In this document: positions 45,440-51,713 of the stretch, piece by piece
Layout of the letters: each line of letters opens with the position of its first letter
Numbering within the stretch: the first letter of the stretch is position 1
DNA from: Paenibacillus sp.
Lineage (GTDB): Bacteria; Bacillota; Bacilli; Paenibacillales; Paenibacillaceae
Assembly (NCBI GenBank): GCA_017512705.1
Contig: JAFWEX010000044.1
Coordinates: forward strand, 1 to 64,000
DNA length: 64,000 nucleotides
Direction of reading: 5' to 3'
The notes under the pieces: model-generated
Database searches by the model: none
The model's input: only the letters and a program-made list of their open reading frames with translations
What the model was told of the DNA's origin: nothing
Position numbers and translations under genes: made by a program

Positions 45440-45535
45440 TTATGTCGACCGTATGAGGCCAAAAAGACGATGAGCCAGATATGCGATTGTGTTACTACGT
45501 CTGTGTCCTAGAATCAAATCATAACCTAACGTCAT
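45440..45535 (-). CDS. Putative 31-codon leader ORF upstream of rtcB
   Basis: This short frame encodes MTLGYDLILGHRRSNTIAYL and 11 more residues ending in LIRST. It has a very good ribosome-binding site (GAAGGGAGG, nine bases before the ATG) and follows a near-consensus promoter by about 27 bases. About 125 bases downstream lies a strong terminator, then rtcB. It could be a regulatory leader peptide, an independent small protein, or an expressed but meaningless frame on a small RNA. It has no recognisable family. The overlapping 85-codon frame nearby has a poor start and is not called. Confidence 0.45.
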   Translation of the reverse strand: MTLGYDLILGHRRSNTIAYLAHRLFGLIRST

Positions 45536-45568
45536 GTCTTTCGGCCTCCCTTCATAATTGATATGTAT

Positions 45569-45598
45569 ATATTAAGCGTATATCTTTTCTTATGTCAA
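45569..45598 (-). promoter_or_regulatory. Sigma-A promoter upstream of the rtcB leader
   Basis: The minus strand reads TTGACA (45593-45598), an 18-base spacer, then TAATAT (45569-45574); with a 17-base spacer the -10 would be TTAATA. Transcription would start near 45562. Confidence 0.6.
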
Positions 45599-45650
45599 CC
45601 CTTTCCTTGGAAAAAGAAGACAGACAACCTTCTCTTAACAATAAAGCCAG

Positions 45651-45683
45651 AAAGGAGGCTGTCCGGGGACAACCTCCTTTTTT
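45651..45683. terminator. Terminator downstream of the TerC gene
   Basis: AAGGAGG/CCTCCTT arms with an inner TGTCC/GGACA stem. The best T run is on the plus strand; on the minus strand TTTCTGGCTTTATTG follows, enough to end the TerC transcript. Confidence 0.6.
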
Positions 45684-45752
45684 GGGGTTCACTGCATGAC
45701 TTATCGCTGTGTTTTTCATAGGTATACAACAGTGTTCGAGATCCTTAGATCC

Positions 45753-46571
45753 TTAGCTCTTAGCCTGCTCCTCAAGCTCTTCCACAGGATTCTCATCTTC
45801 TTTGGCAGGAACTTTGGATGAAAGAAACCATCCGCATACAGCAATGGTGATTAATACAATATAAAAACCAATTTTCCATATTTTATTTTCCGGGAAATGC
45901 TCATCCAGAATGCCCACAGAAGGGTGCGCCAGCGTAATGACGGATAGTTTAACGCCTACCCAACCCACAATTACAAAAGCGGCTACTTCAAGACCCGGAC
46001 GGGAATGAAGCAATTTCACGAAGAACGAAGCTGCAAAACGCATAATGACAAGCCCGATAAAACCGCCGAGGAAGATGACAATAAATTGTCCTCCATCCAA
46101 TCCGCCGATTGGTGGCAAACCACTTGGTGGCAACGCGACCGCCAAAGCTACGGCTGCTAAAATCGAGTCCACCGCAAATGCGATATCCGCCACTTCAACC
46201 TTAAACACGGTCATCCAGAAACCGGATTGTTTCTTCGGTTTTTTTGATGTATCCTCCACTGCCTCATCGGTTTTATTTCGACCGCTCATAACCTTTTTGA
46301 CGATATGATTAATCGAAATATAGAGAAGATATAATGCCCCGATCGCTTGGACCTGCCATACATCTACCAGGAAGGAAATCAGGAACAACGATCCTAAACG
46401 GAAAATAAATGCCCCAACCAAACCATAAAATAATGCTTTTTTGCGCTTTTCATCAGGCAAGTGCTTAACCATAATTGCGAGTACCAATGCGTTATCTGCC
46501 GCAAGTAATCCTTCAAGGACTACTAGGACTAAGAGTACCCACCCGTATTCTAATAATAGTGCTGGATCCAA
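45753..46571 (-). CDS. TerC-family integral membrane protein (YkoY/YceF type)
   Basis: This 272-residue protein has about seven membrane helices and the TerC motifs LEGLLAADNALVLAIMVKHLP and FKVEVADIAFAVDSILAAVAL, whose acidic residues are thought to bind metal. Bacillus subtilis relatives take part in Mn2+ export and in supplying metal to secreted enzymes. A TTG start is used, with AGGAGG eight bases before it. A yybP-ykoY manganese riboswitch and two terminators lie in the leader, so expression is expected to rise with Mn2+. The C-terminus is acidic (EDENPVEELEEQ). Confidence 0.93.
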   Translation of the reverse strand: MDPALLLEYGWVLLVLVVLEGLLAADNALVLAIMVKHLPDEKRKKALFYGLVGAFIFRLGSLFLISFLVDVWQVQAIGALYLLYISINHIVKKVMSGRNKTDEAVEDTSKKPKKQSGFWMTVFKVEVADIAFAVDSILAAVALAVALPPSGLPPIGGLDGGQFIVIFLGGFIGLVIMRFAASFFVKLLHSRPGLEVAAFVIVGWVGVKLSVITLAHPSVGILDEHFPENKIWKIGFYIVLITIAVCGWFLSSKVPAKEDENPVEELEEQAKS

Positions 46572-46617
46572 AATGAACTCCTCCTTGTTTGCTTGTGCTT
46601 ATGATGTACAAAAAAAA

Positions 46618-46644
46618 GGACCTTTACCATTACTGGCAAGATCC
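46618..46644 (-). terminator. Second leader terminator before the TerC gene
   Basis: The minus-strand hairpin GGATCTTGCCA-GTAA-TGGTAAAGGTCC is followed by eight T bases. Its 3' arm repeats GGTAAAGGT, which can also pair with the end of the riboswitch. Confidence 0.75.
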
Positions 46645-46656
46645 TTTTTTATCCAC

Positions 46657-46697
46657 AAAAAGAAACCTTTACCGAGCATGAAAACTTGGTAAAGGTC
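46657..46697 (-). terminator. First leader terminator (riboswitch expression platform)
   Basis: ACCTTTACC at the 3' end of the aptamer pairs with GGTAAAGGT (46665-46673), with TTTCTTTTTG after it. Because the 5' arm belongs to the aptamer, metal binding can prevent this hairpin. Confidence 0.85.
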
Positions 46698-46781
46698 TCG
46701 CTAACAACAAATTGCTGCCAATAAAGCCGGAGATGAAATCCCGAATTGACGACTTTACTGTAAAAGCTACTCCCCTTTAAC
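46688..46781 (-). ncRNA. yybP-ykoY manganese riboswitch
   Basis: The minus-strand leader of the TerC gene contains, in order, AAAGGGGAGTAGC, GTCGTCAATTCGGG, CCGGCTTTATTGGCAGC and GTTAGCGAGACCTTTACC. These are the conserved parts of the yybP-ykoY aptamer, which binds Mn2+ and controls TerC-type and other metal transport genes. The 3' strand is shared with a terminator directly downstream, so ligand binding is expected to allow read-through. About 115 bases separate the aptamer from the TTG start. Confidence 0.95.
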
Positions 46782-46825
46782 AGGAATATGTAGTTTTAGT
46801 TGGAACCCGTGAATAACCCGAGTAC

Positions 46826-46855
46826 ATCATATTTCATTACGTAAAATAAAGTCAA
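46826..46855 (-). promoter_or_regulatory. Candidate promoter of the riboswitch transcript
   Basis: The minus strand reads TTGACT (46850-46855), an 18-base spacer and TATGAT (46826-46831). It overlaps the 3' end of the preceding gene and would give a leader of about 250 bases. Confidence 0.5.
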
Positions 46856-47166
46856 GCTTTATTTCGAGCGTTGCTGACCTTTTTTCGAAAAACAAAAAAA
46901 TCATATATCATGTTTCCCAGCGGTATAAAGGAAATAAAGAACAGGGCAATCGGGCGTCGCAGCCGCCATTTTTCAGTCGTATATAAAGATACCATAAACA
47001 AGAGGTACATCAGGAACAGGAAACCGTAAAGGTTACCGAACCAAGTGACCGCTTGAGGCATAATTCCCGCATTCCGAAGGGGAAATGCAACGAATAACAG
47101 TAATACATATGAAATCCCCTGCAACCATAACATCAGCCGGAAACGACCCAGCATTGAACTTAACAT
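46852..47166 (-). CDS. DUF3817-family membrane protein
   Basis: This 104-residue protein has three membrane helices: LMLWLQGISYVLLLFVAFPL, WFGNLYGFLFLMYLLFMVSLY and PIALFFISFIPLGNMIYDFFV. The pattern (an N-terminal Arg, GISY, a central Gly-x-x-FLF and FxPxG before the last helix) is that of the DUF3817 family, whose role is unknown. GGAGG lies just before two adjacent ATG codons; the second (47166) has better spacing. It is encoded between a glycosyltransferase gene (divergent) and the TerC gene. Confidence 0.8.
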   Translation of the reverse strand: MLSSMLGRFRLMLWLQGISYVLLLFVAFPLRNAGIMPQAVTWFGNLYGFLFLMYLLFMVSLYTTEKWRLRRPIALFFISFIPLGNMIYDFFVFRKKVSNARNKA

Positions 47167-47382
47167 CATCTTCCTCCTGCCTCTAATGCTACAACGCATA
47201 TTTTATCCTGTACAGTATAACACAAATACAGCTACCATCCTGATATCTGAACCATCATCAGAATATTCCATGTTTCATACGACAACTTAAGGTTAACGTT
47301 CCACAGGAGCCAAAACTTCTTCTCACACATACAATGCATGACAAGAGGACGGTATTGATGTCGGACAAGGAGGAGCAGATTG

Positions 47383-48486
47383 ATGAAAATTGTCCTGATT
47401 GCACCAGAAAAATTACCTCTACCTGGCAATGGTTCAGTGGAAATCTGTATATTAGGAATCGCGCGCGAACTTGCCCGTCGTCATCAGGTAACGATCATAA
47501 GCCGTGCAGTACCAGAGCTCCCGGCACTTGAGCAGATCGATCAAATCATTATAAGACGGATTCCGGCATCGAGCGTCTCAGGATATACTCGTTCAGCCAT
47601 TCGTTTACTTCGTACACTTCACGTTGATATCATTCAAGTTGATAACAGACCTTACAGCATGGCAGCAATTAAAGAGGCTTTTCCACAGACGCCCGTTCTT
47701 CTCTACCTTCATTCACTCACATTCGCGCAAGCGGGACCGGGAAAAATGGCTTTGCTGAAGAAAGCCGATTGTATTGCGTTGAACAGCCATTCTTTAAAGC
47801 GCAGACTTTCTCGCAGATTCCCAGCTGTGAAGAGGCTTATGGACGTTGTTCCGCTCGGAACGGATCTCGATCGATTTCGGCCTGTTACGAGCCTTGAGGA
47901 GCGGTTCATTGTACGTGAAAAATTCGGAATTACAGATTGTTTCGCTGTCCTATATGCGGGTAGAGTCATTCCTGGCAAAGGAGTAGATGTTCTCATTAGA
48001 GCTGTTGCTCTTGCACAAAAGCATGTGCCTGTTCAGCTAATCATTGCAGGCAAGGGCCCTCCACGCTATGTACGCTCACTACGTAGACTAACAGAGAAAC
48101 TTCATGTGAATACCAACTTCTTAGGTCAGATGAATCATGATCTGATTGACCAACTCTACCGCAGCGTTGACTGCCTCGTCTGTCCTTCACAGATCCACGA
48201 AGCCTTTGGCCTAGTCAATGTGGAAGCTATGGCTTCGGGTATTCCTGTTATAGCCTCAGACAATGGCGGTATTCGCGAGATTATTCGTTCAGGAAAAAAT
48301 GGATACTTGATATCAGGTTATACCCGACCTCGACAGTTTGCTTCATCCTTACATGAACTGGCTACCCATCCTGAACTTGTACAGTCTATGGGCGAAAATG
48401 GCCGTGAAACAGCAACTGCACAATTCAGCTGGGCAAAGACAGCCTTGCATTTAGAAGCAACTTACACAAGGCTCATTCGTCCATGA
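47383..48486 (+). CDS. GT4 glycosyltransferase, CotSA-like
   Basis: This 367-residue GT-B enzyme has an N-terminal domain starting KIVLIAPEKLPLPGNGSVEI, which closely resembles the spore-coat protein CotSA of Bacillus, and a C-terminal nucleotide-sugar domain (VLYAGRVIPGKGVDVLIRA, CPSQIHEAFGLVNVEAMASGIPVIASDNGG given in part) with the E-x7-E motif. It probably transfers a sugar to a coat or surface component during sporulation. AAGGAGGAG precedes the ATG at 47383. It is a single gene; the CotS kinase-like partner is not adjacent. Confidence 0.85.
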   Translation: MKIVLIAPEKLPLPGNGSVEICILGIARELARRHQVTIISRAVPELPALEQIDQIIIRRIPASSVSGYTRSAIRLLRTLHVDIIQVDNRPYSMAAIKEAFPQTPVLLYLHSLTFAQAGPGKMALLKKADCIALNSHSLKRRLSRRFPAVKRLMDVVPLGTDLDRFRPVTSLEERFIVREKFGITDCFAVLYAGRVIPGKGVDVLIRAVALAQKHVPVQLIIAGKGPPRYVRSLRRLTEKLHVNTNFLGQMNHDLIDQLYRSVDCLVCPSQIHEAFGLVNVEAMASGIPVIASDNGGIREIIRSGKNGYLISGYTRPRQFASSLHELATHPELVQSMGENGRETATAQFSWAKTALHLEATYTRLIRP

Positions 48487-48510
48487 GCCTGTTTTCCATG
48501 TCATTCTTTT

Positions 48511-48861
48511 CTAACGGAACTGCCAGCCTCGAATAGAATCGATCTGTGAATTAGGTATATACGTGATTTCAATCAATTCAATGATCACGATATCTTTCAT
48601 CATAAATCTAACTTTTGCACAGGTTTGTTGGTGAAAAGCATCATAGAATCCAGCTCCATTCCAGCAACCTTGAGGTACCTTATCCACATCATTCACTATG
48701 TATCCGACTTCCCCGATGGGGGGAATCACCACTTTAATGGCTTGCTCATCCAGACGATTATTGGGGTCTTTTACAAGATATAATGTATCTCCTACTTGCA
48801 GAGCTTGTGCTCCATAGGAGTTATCCATGCCCATCATGGCGGCAAAAATTTTGATGCTCAT
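48511..48861 (-). CDS. Stand-alone HIRAN-domain protein
   Basis: This 116-residue protein consists of a HIRAN-like domain: GDTLYLVKDPNNRLDEQAIKVV (split here at the N-x-x-D-x-x-AI core) and a following GEVGYIVNDV. HIRAN domains bind single-stranded 3' DNA ends or damaged DNA in helicases such as HLTF; here the domain is not fused to any enzyme. The ATG at 48861, seven bases after AAAGGAG, is preferred. It is convergent with the glycosyltransferase and follows a WYL regulator by about 36 bases on the same strand. Confidence 0.78.
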   Translation of the reverse strand: MSIKIFAAMMGMDNSYGAQALQVGDTLYLVKDPNNRLDEQAIKVVIPPIGEVGYIVNDVDKVPQGCWNGAGFYDAFHQQTCAKVRFMMKDIVIIELIEITYIPNSQIDSIRGWQFR

Positions 48862-48897
48862 CTCCATACTCCTTTATGCAATATACTAAGTCTTCGG

Positions 48898-49866
48898 CTA
48901 TAATGCTTCTTCATCATAGTGCTCAAGCCATGCCAAGAGTTGTTTTCGAATCTCTCTGCGATATTCGGGAGGTTCAAGCACTTCAGCTTCGGCACCAAAT
49001 TGATATAACCATTGTAAAAATTCACGGCTACTATTCAGAGTAACCTCAAATAACAATCCTCCATCCACCAGATTTGTCATTCGTGGACGTACAAACATCT
49101 CTTCTTCTCTTATGTAGGGGGCAACTTTCTCAGAGAACTTCACTTTAAAATGAATATGTTCCTCGCCTCGGTCAACAGACCATGTATTCTTCATATATTG
49201 CGTTATATTAAAGTTTCCCATGTCAAATCCACTGCTCGTTCGTTTCACATCCAGAAAGCGGCTAATACGAAACAATCGAACTTTTTGCTGCAGATGACAG
49301 TGTCCAATCAGATAAAAACGTTGATCACGCGGTACAAGATAATAAGGGTCTATCCTTCGAAGTGTAATCTCATTATTAGTAAGCGTATGATATTGAGTCT
49401 GAATGGTCTGTCCGTCTAAAATGGCTTCAATTATAGGGATTAATAAATTCCGGTCCTTTCCTTCTTCACGATAAGCAGGTATCCCCATCCGAATGATTCC
49501 TGCGATTCTTTCTACAATTTCACTATTTTTTGTATTTAATTTAGTGTGTGCTGATATGACCTTATCAAAAGCTGAGTCGAATTCAGCAGGTAATTTAGAC
49601 TTATCGATCAGGGCCGGAAGCATACAAAATAGCATAGCTTCTTGTTGGGTAAAGTCTAACGGATATATTGAAAATTCGCCTATAAATCGATAGCCCTTTC
49701 CATATCCTTCGTTCATTATAGGGGCAACTCTGTCTAAAATTCGGAGATCACGGTATATTGTGCGTACAGTAGTACCACATTTCAGCGCCAATTCCTTCGC
49801 TGAGATTCCAGGATTAGCTTGTATAGCCTGAAGTATACGTAGCAGACGAATTAATTTCTCTGTCAT
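48898..49866 (-). CDS. WYL-domain transcriptional regulator (YafY-like)
   Basis: This 322-residue regulator has an N-terminal winged helix (ISAKELALKCGTTVRTIYRDLRIL), a WYL domain (IQTQYHTLTNNEITLRRIDPYYLV, then RFYLIGHCHLQQKVRLFRISRF) and a C-terminal WCX extension (FKVKFSEKVAPYIREEE, ending LEPPEYRREIRKQLLAWLEHY). It is followed by the HIRAN gene, which could be a target or partner. WYL regulators in some genomes control DNA-repair or defence genes; nothing here proves that. It differs clearly from the WYL protein at 31444, so the two are not recent copies. Confidence 0.9.
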   Translation of the reverse strand: MTEKLIRLLRILQAIQANPGISAKELALKCGTTVRTIYRDLRILDRVAPIMNEGYGKGYRFIGEFSIYPLDFTQQEAMLFCMLPALIDKSKLPAEFDSAFDKVISAHTKLNTKNSEIVERIAGIIRMGIPAYREEGKDRNLLIPIIEAILDGQTIQTQYHTLTNNEITLRRIDPYYLVPRDQRFYLIGHCHLQQKVRLFRISRFLDVKRTSSGFDMGNFNITQYMKNTWSVDRGEEHIHFKVKFSEKVAPYIREEEMFVRPRMTNLVDGGLLFEVTLNSSREFLQWLYQFGAEAEVLEPPEYRREIRKQLLAWLEHYDEEAL

Positions 49867-50093
49867 GTAGTTTCTCCCCTTCGATATTTTATCGGCAAGG
49901 AAAACTAGTTCCTTTAGTTCATATATAAATCCATAGTCCTAAATCAATTTCGCAATTTCACCATTTGCACATAGTCCGATTGAACTTCCTTGCCTCCTCT
50001 AAATATACAATTTGTTACTTGCTTGCGTAAATTATTAACCAAGAACTTGATCAGACTAAGCCTGAGAGCCTATAAAATCAGATGAAAAATCAC

Positions 50094-50129
50094 GAAAAAA
50101 GCCTCAATCTCCAAACGAGATAAGGCTTC
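50094..50129 (-). terminator. Terminator after the gene at 50138
   Basis: On the minus strand AAGCCT-TATCTC-GTTTG-GAGATTG-AGGCTT forms a stem, followed by TTTTC. Confidence 0.7.
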
Positions 50130-50137
50130 TAAGAGTT

Positions 50138-50662
50138 CTATATTTTTTCTGACGTAAGCAAGATTTGATTCAATACATGAAGGGTATGATCACATAACAT
50201 CGGAATATCATGCATTTGATCCTCGTTCACATGGCGTGTGAAATACACATTGGCAGTAACATCAAACGAAACAGGAGTCTCTCCATAAATATAACGTATG
50301 TGCTGTTCGATCCGTTGTTCAGGCCAATTTTCCTGCATGATCGTCTGGATGTCACGACAATGCACCTCAGGATTCTTCGTCACCAGTGAAAAGCGCAGTG
50401 CCAAATCGCATCCCGGCTCGCTGCCAGGAGTCTCCATAATCTCCGCAGCAATGGCTTCTAGTGAACTTTTCAGAACCACTTCAGCAGTAACGGAGGGATG
50501 ATCTCTCAGACAGAATTGCAAGGTAAACTCTCTCGACATACTCGCCATCTCCAATTGATCTGTTCGATGGGTAATATGGATGTGTTCATCCAAATTGTCC
50601 AGATCATATAGATAATTTTCGATGGCAACTTTTAGATTATCGTAAACGGTAGGATCAAACAT
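50138..50662 (-). CDS. Hypothetical protein
   Basis: This 174-residue protein has no signal peptide or membrane helix and is rich in acidic residues and His (DNLDEHIHITHRTDQLEMAS; VNEDQMHDIPMLCDHTLHVLNQILL). It looks like an alpha/beta soluble protein; strands such as FTLQFCLRDHPSVTAEVVL suggest a sheet. The ribosome-binding site (AGCAGG) is moderate. It is a single gene between a WYL regulator and the L25/Ctc gene and has its own terminator. No family was recognised. Confidence 0.72.
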   Translation of the reverse strand: MFDPTVYDNLKVAIENYLYDLDNLDEHIHITHRTDQLEMASMSREFTLQFCLRDHPSVTAEVVLKSSLEAIAAEIMETPGSEPGCDLALRFSLVTKNPEVHCRDIQTIMQENWPEQRIEQHIRYIYGETPVSFDVTANVYFTRHVNEDQMHDIPMLCDHTLHVLNQILLTSEKI

Positions 50663-50843
50663 TACAGTAACCTGCTTTCTCTTCTATTCTTTTTCTATTG
50701 TCTTCACGTTGTATCACAAATGAGGTTTTTATTCCAATTTATTAAAAGGCTTGCTTAAACCACGAAAGGCCCAGTCCACAAAAGTGAACTGAACCTTGAT
50801 CTGTTTGACTTTTACTAGAAAATTGTAATTCCAAGTGTGACTA

Positions 50844-51473
50844 TTATTCTTTAGAGGAGTCTTCTGCCGCTTTCGCGCCTGCTTCATCTGAAGATGCAGG
50901 AACTTCCTCTTCGATAGCTTGTGGAGGCATTACCGAAGCGACAATGGAGTCTGGAGACGTAACTAGCGTCAAACCTTTATCCAGTTTAATGTCACCTGCT
51001 GTTAGACGATCACCGATCTCTAGTTCGCTGACGTCTACTTCAATGGATGTCGGCAGATCGCCAGGCAATCCTTCGACTTCCAACTGTGTTTCCTGTGTTT
51101 GGAATACACCGCCTGCTTTAGAACCGACAGCGGTACCTTGGAAATCGATAGCGACACTAACGCTGATAGGCTTATTTTTAGAAATTTGCAAAAAGTCAAC
51201 GTGCAGTAGACGTCCATTGCGCTCCTGCTGATCTTTTATCAGGACAGGTATAGTTTTATCGCCCTCTACATTAAGATTAAACATCTCGGAGCGGCCTGTG
51301 CGCGCTACTTTCAACATTTCTTTTTCATCCACATGTATGGCGGCACCTTCAAGTCCTGGTCCGTATACCACGGCGGGAACTCGTCCACCTTGTCTTAACA
51401 GGCGCAAAGCTGCACCTTTCTTTTCCGTTCTTGGCGTTGCTGTAAGTTGAGCCATTTTTCCGTTGGATTTCAT
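50844..51473 (-). CDS. rplY: 50S ribosomal protein L25 / general stress protein Ctc
   Basis: This 209-residue protein has the L25 N-terminal 5S-rRNA-binding domain (RLLRQGGRVPAVVYGPG; FLQISKNKPISVSV) and the longer TL5/Ctc C-terminal domain (VEGLPGDLPTSIEVDVSELEIGDRLTAGDI in part), ending in an acidic, Ala/Ser-rich tail. Ctc forms are induced by general stress in Bacillus and bind 5S rRNA in the ribosome. AAGGAGG precedes the ATG. A sigma-B-like promoter lies about 115-140 bases upstream, in line with a stress role. Confidence 0.96.
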   Translation of the reverse strand: MKSNGKMAQLTATPRTEKKGAALRLLRQGGRVPAVVYGPGLEGAAIHVDEKEMLKVARTGRSEMFNLNVEGDKTIPVLIKDQQERNGRLLHVDFLQISKNKPISVSVAIDFQGTAVGSKAGGVFQTQETQLEVEGLPGDLPTSIEVDVSELEIGDRLTAGDIKLDKGLTLVTSPDSIVASVMPPQAIEEEVPASSDEAGAKAAEDSSKE

Positions 51474-51588
51474 GATTGAACATCCTCCTTCAAGGGATCC
51501 TTACTGTAAATTTGTTGGCAAGCTCTGCGGCTTCTCACTTAGACCAAATGGTCTTATGTTGTGACCAAAAATTGGGCCATATCTATAT

Positions 51589-51615
51589 TTACCCCAATGA
51601 TCCAGTATCTAAAAC
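51589..51615 (-). promoter_or_regulatory. Sigma-B-like promoter of the L25/Ctc gene
   Basis: The minus strand reads GTTTTA (51610-51615), a 15-base spacer and GGGTAA (51589-51594), one mismatch from each half of the Bacillus sigma-B consensus. The ctc gene of Bacillus subtilis is a known sigma-B target. Confidence 0.5.
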
Positions 51616-51669
51616 ATAAATCCGAAATTCATACTTTTTTTTCCATTACAATGTTGTTTAGATGCGGAC

Positions 51670-51699
51670 TAAAAACAGCCGGAATGGCTTCCGGCTGTC
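51670..51699 (-). terminator. Terminator after the long pullulanase gene
   Basis: The minus-strand stem ACAGCCGGAA/TTCCGGCTGT is followed by TTTTAG. Confidence 0.85.
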
Positions 51700-51713
51700 T
51701 GCTTCGTTTCAGT

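Noticed and set aside
45205-45462. 85-codon minus-strand frame overlapping the rtcB leader
   Set aside because: It begins at a TTG with no ribosome-binding site, passes through a strong terminator and ends in the rtcB start; the 31-codon frame has far better signals.
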